DNA of 10,961 bases. It comes from Actinomycetes bacterium. GTDB taxonomy: Bacteria > Actinomycetota > Thermoleophilia > RBG-16-64-13. The stretch lies in assembly GCA_021815245.1 (NCBI GenBank), contig JAKAHF010000028.1:1-10961 (forward strand). Direction: 5' to 3'. Below the pieces are notes generated by a model, which worked only from the letters and a program-made list of their open reading frames with translations, did not search any database and was not told the DNA's origin. Below are positions 1 to 6,444 of the stretch, in pieces; positions within the stretch are counted from its first letter, which is position 1; every line of letters begins with the position of its first letter. Both the position numbers and the translations under genes were made by a program.

Positions 1-2
1 GC

Positions 3-173
3 GTGGTGGGCATCACGCCGGGGGGCGACTGCCTGGGCCAGCTGCGTCTGCCGCAGGATAGTTGGGCGGGCAGTGGCTGCGCCGTGACCCCGGGCGGTGC
101 GATCCTCGAGCTCCGCTCGACCCCGGAGGGCGTGGTTCTCACCGAGTTCGAGTTGCGGAGTGCCGGGACGTAG
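3..173 (+). CDS. C-terminal 56 residues of an unidentified protein (truncated at window start)
   Basis: An open frame enters from the left edge and ends at TAG 171-173. The 56 visible residues are rich in Gly, Leu, Val and Thr. They contain two PGG turns (PGGD and PGGA) followed by short beta-like segments (AILELRS, VVLTEF). This rhythm resembles the last blades of an NHL or six-bladed beta-propeller protein, but the fragment is too short to assign a family. The GC-rich third positions support real coding. No start is visible because the gene begins outside the window. The stop is followed within 10 bases by the promoter of the next gene, so this protein appears to end its own transcription unit, although no hairpin terminator is visible. 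Confidence 0.55.
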   Translation: MVGITPGGDCLGQLRLPQDSWAGSGCAVTPGGAILELRSTPEGVVLTEFELRSAGT

Positions 174-181
174 CGCGTCGC

Positions 182-210
182 TTGACGCACCCCCGTCGTG
201 CTCATATAGT
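182..210 (+). promoter_or_regulatory. sigma-70-type promoter for the AAA+ ATPase
   Basis: TTGACG at 182-187 and TATAGT at 205-210 are separated by exactly 17 bases. Each box differs from the housekeeping consensus (TTGACA, TATAAT) at one position. The element lies just after the upstream stop codon and predicts a start of transcription near 217, giving a leader of about 64 bases before the ATG at 281. It is the strongest promoter match in the window and implies that the ATPase is transcribed independently of the upstream gene. Confidence 0.75.
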
Positions 211-280
211 CTGCCTGTCAGGGCGGCCTCGTCGGGCGTCAAGGCAGCAACATTCGCAGACGGAGCCGTCAGGGGGAACG

Positions 281-1801
281 ATGTCGGAAGTCGCGGCCGG
301 GAGCGCGCACAGCATACAGGGCCTTGCTCGCGACTGCGAACTCATGATCCGCGCCGGATATGGGGCTGTGCTGATCGACACACCTGAGGAAGAGCGCGCC
401 GCCGCGATCGTTCAGCAGGTGGCTTGGAATATGCAGGTGCCCCTCTACGCGTGGCGGCGAGGGACGGGTCTCAGCCGGGTCGGCACACCCCCACCCGTGT
501 TCGAGACCGAGGATCCCTGCGCGGCCCTTCGCAATGTCATCGATTCCAGCTTCACCGCGCTCTATCTCTTCTACGGGCTGCGTTCTTCACTCGAAGGCAG
601 GCCCGAGATCATCGACCTCGTGCGTGAAGCCGCCTCCCGGCTGAGCGGACGTCCGGGTGCCCTCATATTCACGGCGGAGGCGACGGAGCTGGCCGATTCG
701 CTCGGGAGCTGCATGGGAGTGGTGCAGGTGCCCGCCCCGACCCGCGAGGACTATCAGGAGGTCCTGCGCCAGGTGATCGGCAGGGCCTCGAACCGCATGA
801 AGGTCGATGTGTGCCTATCGTCGGAGGAACAGGAACGCCTGCTGGTCAATCTGCGCGGCCTCTCGCTTTCGGAGGCCGAGAAGTTGCTGACGCTGGGCAT
901 CGTTCGAGACGGCCGGCTCGACACCAACGACATCCTCCAGGTGGCTCAGGCCAAACGCAAGTTGATCGAACGGGGACACCTGCTCGAGTACTTTCCGGCC
1001 TCGCAGTCGTTGAACGACATAGCGGGGCTGAGCCGTCTCAAAGACTGGCTCGAAAAACGCCGCATGCTCATCGAGAATCCGGCGCGAGGCCGGGAGTTCG
1101 GCCTCGAATTCCCGCGTGGCGTGCTGCTGGTGGGCGTGCCCGGTTGTGGCAAGAGCTTGTGCGCCAAGGCGGTCGCCGCGGCCTGGGGCCTTCCGCTCGT
1201 GCGACTCGACCCCGGGAGCCTCTACAGCAAGTATACGGGCGAGAGCGAGCGCAACGTGCGCAGGGCGATCCGCACTGCCGACCGGCTCGCCCCCATGGTG
1301 CTTTGGATCGACGAGATCGAGAAGGCCTTCGCGGTGGGTAGCGAAGACGACGGCGGCACATCGCGCCGCGTGCTCGGCACCTTCACCACCTGGCTGCAGG
1401 AGCGCAGCAGCGAGACGTTCATCGTCGCGACCGCGAACGACGCGGGACGTCTGCCGGCCGAACTGGTGCGTAAGGGGCGCTTCGACGAGATCTTCTTCGT
1501 CGATCTGCCCGACGAGATCACACGCTCGGGCATCTTCACGCTTCATCTGACGAAGCGCCGCCAGGATCCTGCTCGCTTCGACCTGGCGCTCCTCGCGAAG
1601 GCGAGCGCGGGCTACAGCGGGGCCGACATCGAGCAGGTGATCGTGTCGGCGCTCTACGACGCCTTTGCGGCCGACACCCGGCTGAGCACGGACTCACTCA
1701 TCGCCAAGCTGCGGCAGACACCGCCGATCGCCTTGATGGCAAAGGAGCGCATCGCCTCGGTGCGCGCCTGGGCCCAAGGACGGGCCGTTCCGGCGAACTG
1801 A
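281..1801 (+). CDS. Ycf46-type AAA+ ATPase (COG0464 group)
   Basis: This 506-residue cytoplasmic protein is a two-part AAA+ ATPase. Residues 1 to about 200 resemble the degenerate, non-catalytic P-loop domain found at the N-terminus of Ycf46-type proteins. Residues from about 245 form an intact AAA+ core. The core has Walker A GVPGCGKS at 285-292, a pore-loop-like SKYTGESE around 316-323, Walker B with D344-E345, sensor 1 at N386 within FIVATAND, and an arginine-finger region RKGRFD at 397-402. A helical lid containing the SGADIE sensor-2 segment follows. The ATG at 281 is preferred over upstream in-frame starts because AGGGGG sits at 271-276 and the family-like sequence begins there. Ycf46 proteins are AAA+ family members whose bacterial substrates are mostly unknown, so a remodelling role is a family-level inference. 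The gene has its own strong promoter. Confidence is high for the family and low for the cellular job. Confidence 0.92.
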   Translation: MSEVAAGSAHSIQGLARDCELMIRAGYGAVLIDTPEEERAAAIVQQVAWNMQVPLYAWRRGTGLSRVGTPPPVFETEDPCAALRNVIDSSFTALYLFYGLRSSLEGRPEIIDLVREAASRLSGRPGALIFTAEATELADSLGSCMGVVQVPAPTREDYQEVLRQVIGRASNRMKVDVCLSSEEQERLLVNLRGLSLSEAEKLLTLGIVRDGRLDTNDILQVAQAKRKLIERGHLLEYFPASQSLNDIAGLSRLKDWLEKRRMLIENPARGREFGLEFPRGVLLVGVPGCGKSLCAKAVAAAWGLPLVRLDPGSLYSKYTGESERNVRRAIRTADRLAPMVLWIDEIEKAFAVGSEDDGGTSRRVLGTFTTWLQERSSETFIVATANDAGRLPAELVRKGRFDEIFFVDLPDEITRSGIFTLHLTKRRQDPARFDLALLAKASAGYSGADIEQVIVSALYDAFAADTRLSTDSLIAKLRQTPPIALMAKERIASVRAWAQGRAVPAN

Positions 1802-1805
1802 CCAC

Positions 1806-1819
1806 CGGGCATGCGCCCG
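1806..1819 (+). repeat. Short hairpin after the AAA+ ATPase gene
   Basis: CGGGC and GCCCG form a 5-bp perfect stem around an ATGC loop, starting 5 bases after the ATPase stop codon. The position suits a terminator, but no T-run follows. It could therefore at most attenuate transcription or protect a 3' end. It may also be chance in such GC-rich DNA. Confidence 0.3.
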
Positions 1820-1894
1820 CATCACGGGGTAGACTCACCACTGCACACGGGCAGCGATCACGAGCGCCGCACACCACTCGACCGGGAGCACGAC

Positions 1895-2209
1895 ATGTCC
1901 GATCGCTTTGAGAGCGTCACCATCGTCAAGAAGGCCAATGTCTACTTCGACGGCAAGGTCACCAGCCGCACCGTCCTGTTCGCCGACGGCACGCGCAAGA
2001 CCCTCGGCATCATGATGCCCGGCGAATACGAGTTCGGCACCGACGCACGCGAAGTGATGGAGATGCTGAGCGGCGAGATGCGGGTGCTTCTGCCCGGCGC
2101 CGCCGACTGGCAGGTCTTCGCCGAGGGCGACAGCTTCGAGGTACCGGCCAAGTCGTCGTTCAAACTGCAGCTCGATGAGGTGGTCGACTACTGCTGCTCG
2201 TACGGGTAG
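1895..2209 (+). CDS. ppnP: Pyrimidine/purine nucleoside phosphorylase PpnP (DUF1255)
   Basis: This 104-residue protein matches the PpnP/YaiE family of small cupin-fold enzymes. These use phosphate to cleave a broad range of nucleosides into free base and ribose 1-phosphate. The diagnostic features are an N-terminal [21 protein letters not shown] segment, the [11 protein letters not shown] stretch, and the C-terminal block [29 protein letters not shown]. The length is close to the 94-residue E. coli protein. The ATG at 1895 is chosen because GGGAG lies at 1884-1888 with a 6-base spacer and the family similarity starts there; the frame is also open further upstream. The gene starts 93 bases after the ATPase and ends 67 bases before the HD-GFA fusion, whose HD domain may supply its nucleoside substrates. 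The family assignment is firm. Substrate preference in this organism cannot be read from sequence. Confidence 0.93.
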   Translation: MSDRFESVTIVKKANVYFDGKVTSRTVLFADGTRKTLGIMMPGEYEFGTDAREVMEMLSGEMRVLLPGAADWQVFAEGDSFEVPAKSSFKLQLDEVVDYCCSYG

Positions 2210-2276
2210 GCAGAAGGAGCACGGGCGTGGCTACGACCGGCGCGCCTGGTTGACCGCCGACAAAGAAGGGGGACGC

Positions 2277-3890
2277 GTGCAAGCAGACGCATCGAGACTT
2301 GACAGCCAGATCGCCTTCCTCAACGAGGCCGAGAAGCTGAAGGCGGTCCACCGCTGCAACCACACCGTCGACGCCGGTCGCATGGAGACCAGCGCCGAGC
2401 ATTCTTGGCATGCCGCCCTGATGGCTCTGGTGCTGAGCGAACATGCCGACGCTCCCGAGATCGACCTGCTCAAGGTGATCAAGCTGCTACTCGTACACGA
2501 CCTGGTGGAGATCGACGCCGGCGACACTTGGCTCTACGACCCTGAGGCCGTGGCCCTGCAGGCCGAGCGCGAAGAGGCCGCGGCTGCAAGGGTGTTCTCG
2601 TTGCTGCCCGCCGATCAGGCCCGTGAACTTCATGGTCTTTGGACCGAGTTCGCGGCGCGCGACACCGCCGAAGCGGCGTACGCCGCCGCGATCGACTCGT
2701 TCCAGCCCGTGGTGAACAACCAACTCACCGGCACCGCCGATCCTGACGAGCCCGCGCCCACGAAGGACGAGGTGCTTGCTCACAAGCGCCACATCGCCGA
2801 GGCGTCGCAGACGCTGTGGGGGGCGGCACAGGAGATCGTCGAAGAGAGTGCGTCCCGGGGCCTCTACACGCAGCATGTGGGTCAGGCCCCGGCTTCGTCG
2901 GAGCGCCGCGAAGGCAGAGCCCGCACCGCATCGTGCAGTTGCGGGTGTCTGACCGCCACGACCTACGGGGAGCCCCTTCGCGTATCGATCTGCCACTGTT
3001 TCGCCTGTCAGCGGCGAACCGGGAGCGCCTTCGGAGTGCAGACCCGGTTTCCGCGAGAGAACGTCGTCATCAGTGGTAGGTCGGCTCAGTACGTGCGGAT
3101 CGGCGACGAGGGCAACCGAGTGGTGTTCAACTTCTGTCCCGAGTGCGGAGCGACCGTGCACTACGCGGTCGACGGGTACGATGAAGACACCGTCGCTCTG
3201 CCTGTCGGAGCGTTCGCCGACCCCGATTTTCCGCCACCGACCATCAGCGTCTACGGGGAGCAGATGCACCCCTGGGTCAGGTTGCCCGACAACATCACGA
3301 TCTGGACCGAGGAATCCGCGCCGGAAGGCTCGCGCGACGACTCGGCGCGGAACGAGAGCGAGCGGCGTGAAGCGCTGAAGGTCGAGATCAGCAGAGCCTT
3401 CGCCGAGACGCCCCCGCCCGACGCCGACGATCTGCGCGGAAGCAACGAAGGCGAGGAGCCGTTTCTGCTCGAGGAGGATTTCGAGGGCGTGCCCGACTGG
3501 AGGTCGCTCAGCACCGCCTTCCTCGATCAGTCGCCTGACGGCTTTGGCAGTGCGCTGTCGTTCTTCTCGGCAGCCGCTTTCAGGTACTACCTGCCCGGCT
3601 ACCTGCTCGCCGACGTCGACGACGTGCTGCGGCAGGCCGATCCGCTGTTCCACCTGTGGCACGGATTGGACGACGCCAAACGCGACGAGCCCGTCAACGA
3701 ACAGCGCTACGGCGACTGGACCTGGTTCGAGGCCATGTCGGGCAGACTCGAGGGGTTCACCAACGCCGAGGTCTCGGCGATCGTCGCATACCTGCGCTAC
3801 AAGGCCGGCATCGACGAGTGCTCGAGGCCCTACATCGAGCAGGCCCTGCGCAACTACTGGCTGCCCAGACTGGAGGAACCGGTACGATGA
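2277..3890 (+). CDS. Three-domain fusion: YfbR-like HD phosphohydrolase, GFA/CENP-V zinc domain, DUF6714-like domain
   Basis: The single uninterrupted frame encodes 537 residues. Residues 1-197 are an HD_3 (YfbR/HDDC2-like) 5'-deoxynucleotidase domain with E41-H42, H74-D75, E78 and D140 in AIDSFQP, matching the metal-binding pattern of that family. Residues about 214-345 are a GFA (glutathione-dependent formaldehyde-activating, CENP-V) domain with the full cysteine set C220-x-C222, C239-x-C241-x2-C244 and C287-x2-C290. After a charged linker (about 345-365), residues 366-537 resemble the DUF6714 family, with DWRSLSTAFLD and the signature FFSAAAFRYYLPGYL. GTG 2277 is the chosen start: AAGGGGG lies at 2266-2272, and the HD homology begins with the following DSQIAFL. 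The in-frame ATG at 2175 would overlap ppnP and add residues of no family resemblance. The HD domain likely removes phosphate from (deoxy)nucleoside monophosphates. The roles of the other two domains, and of their fusion, are unknown. Confidence 0.88.
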   Translation: MQADASRLDSQIAFLNEAEKLKAVHRCNHTVDAGRMETSAEHSWHAALMALVLSEHADAPEIDLLKVIKLLLVHDLVEIDAGDTWLYDPEAVALQAEREEAAAARVFSLLPADQARELHGLWTEFAARDTAEAAYAAAIDSFQPVVNNQLTGTADPDEPAPTKDEVLAHKRHIAEASQTLWGAAQEIVEESASRGLYTQHVGQAPASSERREGRARTASCSCGCLTATTYGEPLRVSICHCFACQRRTGSAFGVQTRFPRENVVISGRSAQYVRIGDEGNRVVFNFCPECGATVHYAVDGYDEDTVALPVGAFADPDFPPPTISVYGEQMHPWVRLPDNITIWTEESAPEGSRDDSARNESERREALKVEISRAFAETPPPDADDLRGSNEGEEPFLLEEDFEGVPDWRSLSTAFLDQSPDGFGSALSFFSAAAFRYYLPGYLLADVDDVLRQADPLFHLWHGLDDAKRDEPVNEQRYGDWTWFEAMSGRLEGFTNAEVSAIVAYLRYKAGIDECSRPYIEQALRNYWLPRLEEPVR

Positions 3891-4345
3891 CGTCGCAACC
3901 GCGCTTTGAATACATGATGACGCTGACCGCCGATGTGGGCGAGCTCGTCTCCATGGGCGAGGGACCTCTCGGCGAGCGCCGGGTGGTCAGTATTCTGGGT
4001 GGCGTCTACGAAGGTCCGGGGCTGCGGGGAGAGGTGCTGCCCGGCGCCGACTGGCAGATCGCCCGTAAAGACGGGGTCATCGACATCGACGCCCGCTACG
4101 CGCTCAAGGACCAAAGCGGGGGGACCGTTAGGGTGCTGAGCCAGGGCTACCGCCATGCGGCGCCCGAGGTGCTCGCGGCCTTGGCTCGGGGCGACGATGT
4201 CGACCCTTCGACCTACTACTTTCGCGCGATCATGCGTTTCGATACGGGGGCGCCGCAGCTGGAGTGGCTGAACCGCACCATCGCGATAGCCATCGGGGAG
4301 CGCAAGGCAAGGCAGGTCATCCTCACCGTCTATCGCCTCCTCTAG
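3887..4345 (+). CDS. DUF3237 family protein
   Basis: This 152-residue protein matches the DUF3237 (UPF0311) family, small beta-rich proteins with no firmly established function. Diagnostic segments in order are the N-terminal FEYMMTLTADVGE, GGVYEGPGLRGEVLPGADWQ, the IDARYALKD strand, VDPSTYYFRAIMRF and the closing WLNRTIAIAIGER with a final short strand. The length is typical. The start codon overlaps the upstream stop as ATGA (3887-3890), and GGAGGA at 3872-3877 lies inside the fusion gene's last codons. Translation is therefore probably coupled to the HD-GFA-DUF6714 protein, and the two are likely needed together. There is no signal peptide, so it should be cytoplasmic. The family call is good; a biochemical role cannot be inferred. 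Confidence 0.88.
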   Translation: MTSQPRFEYMMTLTADVGELVSMGEGPLGERRVVSILGGVYEGPGLRGEVLPGADWQIARKDGVIDIDARYALKDQSGGTVRVLSQGYRHAAPEVLAALARGDDVDPSTYYFRAIMRFDTGAPQLEWLNRTIAIAIGERKARQVILTVYRLL

Positions 4346-4376
4346 CCTCGCGTCGAAGTCGAGCGGCTTGAGGCGG

Positions 4377-4382
4377 TACACT
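4377..4382 (+). promoter_or_regulatory. Possible -10 element (TACACT) for a leaderless GNAT transcript
   Basis: TACACT lies 7 bases upstream of the ATG at 4390, so a transcript would start at or within a few bases of the start codon. No Shine-Dalgarno sequence is present at normal distance; the nearest GAGG is about 16 bases away. No convincing -35 box is seen. The element is weak on its own and is listed because it would explain the missing ribosome-binding site. Confidence 0.3.
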
Positions 4383-4389
4383 GGGCCGC

Positions 4390-4908
4390 ATGGCTGAGGT
4401 CACCACCTTCTACCTGCAGATGACCGACCCGGCGGAGCTTCGCCCGCGGCGGTCGCTCGACGACCGTTTCACGGTGCGTGAGGCCGCCGTCACCCAGTGG
4501 CAGGTCAACCGGTTTCTCTACTTCTTCGTGGGCGAACAGTGGGATTGGGTGGACAAGCGCCCGTGGACCGACAGCCAGTGGGAGGACTATGTCTCGTCCA
4601 CGAACCTTCGCACCTTCCTCGCCCTGCATGAGGGCAACATCGCCGGCTACTACGAGCTGAGCCGCGACGAGACCGGCGCCGTCGAGATCATCTATTTCGG
4701 GTTGGCTCCCCAGTTCATCGGCCGCGGACTGGGCGCGGCCCTGCTCACCGACGCTCTCGAGCGGGCCTGGCAGTGGGACGCGACCCGGGTCTGGGTGCAC
4801 ACCTGCACGCTCGATCACCCGGCGGCGCTCAAGAACTACGAAGCCCGGGGCATGTCGCTCTACCGCCAGGAGAACGAGGCCGACAGCTCGCAGCCTCCCA
4901 GCGCGTAG
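4390..4908 (+). CDS. GNAT-family N-acetyltransferase
   Basis: This 172-residue protein is a single-domain GNAT acetyltransferase, which transfers an acetyl group from acetyl-CoA to an amine. The acetyl-CoA pyrophosphate-binding motif A is Q108-F-I-G-R-G-L-G (108-115), preceded by the beta-4 strand EIIYFGLAP. The motif B region is VWVHTCTLDHPAALKNYEARG, where the Tyr near 150 is the usual general acid. The N-terminal half carries a conserved aromatic pattern (YFFVGEQWDW, RPWTDSQWEDY) that marks a distinct bacterial GNAT subfamily of unknown substrate. The length is full. The ATG at 4390 lacks a good Shine-Dalgarno site and may be read from a leaderless message. It lies 44 bases after the DUF3237 gene on the same strand and ends 30 bases before the convergent agmatinase gene. 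Confidence 0.9.
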   Translation: MAEVTTFYLQMTDPAELRPRRSLDDRFTVREAAVTQWQVNRFLYFFVGEQWDWVDKRPWTDSQWEDYVSSTNLRTFLALHEGNIAGYYELSRDETGAVEIIYFGLAPQFIGRGLGAALLTDALERAWQWDATRVWVHTCTLDHPAALKNYEARGMSLYRQENEADSSQPPSA

Positions 4909-4938
4909 ACCGGCGGCGTGCCTCGTCGCAGGACCGCG

Positions 4939-5919
4939 TCAGCGCCGGCGTTCGCGGAAGACGGCCCCGATGGCGTCGAAGAGCAGGCGGCAGCCGTGCA
5001 GTGCGGCCAATTTCGCGGGGTCGTAGAGCGGATTGACCTCGACGAGGTCGATGCCGATGACGTTGGCACGCTCGGCCACTCCCAGTAGCAGGCTCTTGGC
5101 TTCGTAGTAGGTGAACCCTCCCGGTTCGGGCGTGCCGGTGCCGGGCGCGATGGCGGGGTCGAGGCAGTCGATGTCGAACGTGATCCAGACGTCGGCGCCG
5201 GGCGCGATGGAGTCGAGTAGCTGCTGCCGTTCTCCCGCAGCCAGCCGGGCCTTGACCGGCTCGCACCAATGACTGATGACCCCCCGGCTTGCGGCGAGGG
5301 CTATGTTGTCGGCCTCGGTATGCAGACCTCGTATGCCGTACTGGGTGATCGCCCCGACCAGTCCGGCCTCGTGCGCCCGTATGATAGGGCTCGCGTGAGT
5401 GTAGGGCTGGCCGCCGATGCCGTCCCAGTAGTCCATGTGGGTGTCGAAGTGCACCAAGTGGACGGCTGCATCGGCCGCGCTGCCGAGGCACTCGTCGGCA
5501 CGGGCCCGGTGAACTCCCAACAGCACCGGATAGGTTATCGAGTGGTCGCCGCCGAGCACCACCGGAAACAGGCCCCCGCGCATGATGGCCGCGACTCGGT
5601 CGGCCACCCGGGTGTGGCTGACATTTGCCGGAGCCGTCGGTATGAGGTTCACATCACCGGTGTCGACGAACCGCACATCTCCCAGCAGTGATACGCCCGC
5701 CTCGCCGTCCCAGTAGGGCTCGGCCCCGTCGCGATATGCCCAGTTGCCCGATATCTCACGCAAAGCGCGCGGCCCTTCGCGCGTGCCGGTGCGTGATGTC
5801 ACCCCTTCGTCGTAGGGAACTCCGATGACCGCCACGTCGCCGTCGGATCTCGTCGGGAACGGCACGTAGGGCGCCTTGAAGAATGTGGCGATGCCCGCAA
5901 ACGGCATTGATTCACTCAT
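4939..5919 (-). CDS. Agmatinase-family ureohydrolase (arginase superfamily)
   Basis: This 326-residue protein belongs to the arginase/agmatinase superfamily. These binuclear-metal enzymes hydrolyse guanidino compounds to urea and an amine. The metal ligands are all present: H126 in GGDHS, D159, H161 and D163 in DTHMD, and D249 and D251 in FDIDCLDP. The SRTGTREGPRALRE segment near the N-terminus and PGTGTPEPGG after the last aspartates are characteristic of the agmatinase branch. The superfamily consensus for the middle motif is DAHxD; here Thr160 replaces Ala. The start at 5919 (MSESMPF) follows AAGGAGG (complement of 5927-5933) with a 7-base spacer. The substrate may be agmatine, guanidinobutyrate, guanidinopropionate or guanidine; sequence motifs alone do not separate these. 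No arginine decarboxylase or nickel chaperone is nearby. The gene is divergent from a GNAT gene. Confidence 0.9.
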   Translation of the reverse strand: MSESMPFAGIATFFKAPYVPFPTRSDGDVAVIGVPYDEGVTSRTGTREGPRALREISGNWAYRDGAEPYWDGEAGVSLLGDVRFVDTGDVNLIPTAPANVSHTRVADRVAAIMRGGLFPVVLGGDHSITYPVLLGVHRARADECLGSAADAAVHLVHFDTHMDYWDGIGGQPYTHASPIIRAHEAGLVGAITQYGIRGLHTEADNIALAASRGVISHWCEPVKARLAAGERQQLLDSIAPGADVWITFDIDCLDPAIAPGTGTPEPGGFTYYEAKSLLLGVAERANVIGIDLVEVNPLYDPAKLAALHGCRLLFDAIGAVFRERRR

Positions 5920-6002
5920 CGGGAGGCCTCCTTGCACACGGCGACTGCGGCTAGTCTATCCTATGCCGTCTGCTATCCTCACCCGCGGAGAATGGGCCTC
6001 AC
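5920..6002. promoter_or_regulatory. Divergent intergenic region between the ureohydrolase and GNAT genes
   Basis: These 83 bases must carry the signals for both flanking genes. The minus strand has the strong AAGGAGG ribosome-binding site (5927-5933) and a candidate -10 TAGACT (5953-5958, complement), without a clear -35. The plus strand has TTGCAC at 5932-5937 and TATCCT at 5957-5962, separated by 19 bases, which is longer than ideal. GGAG at 5987-5990 serves the GNAT gene. CTATCCT occurs twice, at 5956-5962 and 5973-5979. The individual promoter calls are weak. Confidence 0.4.
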
Positions 6003-6407
6003 ATGTCGATCGAGTATTCATATCAGCAAGAATTCGAGCCCTCGCGGCTGGGCGAGCTCTTTCGGTCGGTGGGCTGGTCGTCGGGTGACTATCCCGACGC
6101 ATTGGCCGTCGCGATGCGCGGCAGCCACCGGGTCGTATCCGCGTGGGATGGCGACATCCTCGTCGGGCTGATGAACGCGCTCGCCGACGGGGCGATGACG
6201 GCGTACTTCCACTACCTGCTCGTGCGCCCCAGTCATCAGAAGCAGGGCATCGGCAGTGAGCTGGTCGCGAGGATGCTCGCCGACTACGACGGCTACGCCC
6301 GCAAGGTCCTCATCGCATATGACGCCCAAGTCGGATTCTACGAGAGGTGCGGGTTCAAGCGAGGAGAGGGCGCCACTCCGGTCTTCATCACCTACCTGAC
6401 CACGTAG
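6003..6407 (+). CDS. GNAT-family N-acetyltransferase
   Basis: This 134-residue protein is a compact GNAT acetyltransferase unrelated in detail to the one at 4390. The acetyl-CoA loop is Q79-K-Q-G-I-G (79-84). It is preceded by the paired strands DGDILVGLMNAL and AYFHYLLVRP and followed by the motif B end QVGFYERCGF, whose Tyr is the likely general acid. The DG-x-LVG, ALxDG and YFHYLLV pattern marks a common bacterial subfamily of small, uncharacterised acetyltransferases, so the substrate is unknown. The ATG at 6003 is preceded by GGAG at 5987-5990 with a spacer of about 12 bases, slightly long. The gene is divergent from the ureohydrolase and ends 37 bases before the convergent c-di-GMP gene. 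Confidence 0.88.
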   Translation: MSIEYSYQQEFEPSRLGELFRSVGWSSGDYPDALAVAMRGSHRVVSAWDGDILVGLMNALADGAMTAYFHYLLVRPSHQKQGIGSELVARMLADYDGYARKVLIAYDAQVGFYERCGFKRGEGATPVFITYLTT

Positions 6408-6408
6408 T

Positions 6409-6420
6409 GCCGGCGCCGGC
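6409..6420. repeat. 12-bp perfect palindrome between convergent genes
   Basis: GCCGGCGCCGGC is its own reverse complement and lies in the 37-bp gap between two convergent genes. The position suits a bidirectional terminator. However, a 12-bp palindrome with no loop folds poorly, and no T-run flanks it on either side. It may be chance in GC-rich DNA. Confidence 0.3.
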
Positions 6421-6444
6421 GTCAGATCGGGGCCGCCGCTCCGG

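Noticed and set aside
62..280. N-terminal extension of the AAA+ ATPase by 73 residues
   Set aside because: The extension would overlap the upstream gene's end and the promoter, and its Arg/His-rich sequence is unlike the family. The ATG at 281 has a good ribosome-binding site.
815..1546. 243-codon minus-strand frame within the AAA+ gene
   Set aside because: It overlaps the Walker A, Walker B and sensor motifs on the opposite strand, so it is a shadow of the ATPase.
2487..3662. 391-codon open frame on the minus strand
   Set aside because: It lies wholly antisense to the HD-GFA-DUF6714 gene, whose three domains have clear family motifs. The minus-strand translation has no recognisable domain and is a typical high-GC shadow frame.
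4909..4938. Terminator between the convergent GNAT and ureohydrolase genes
   Set aside because: The 30-base gap has no inverted repeat of useful length and no T-run.
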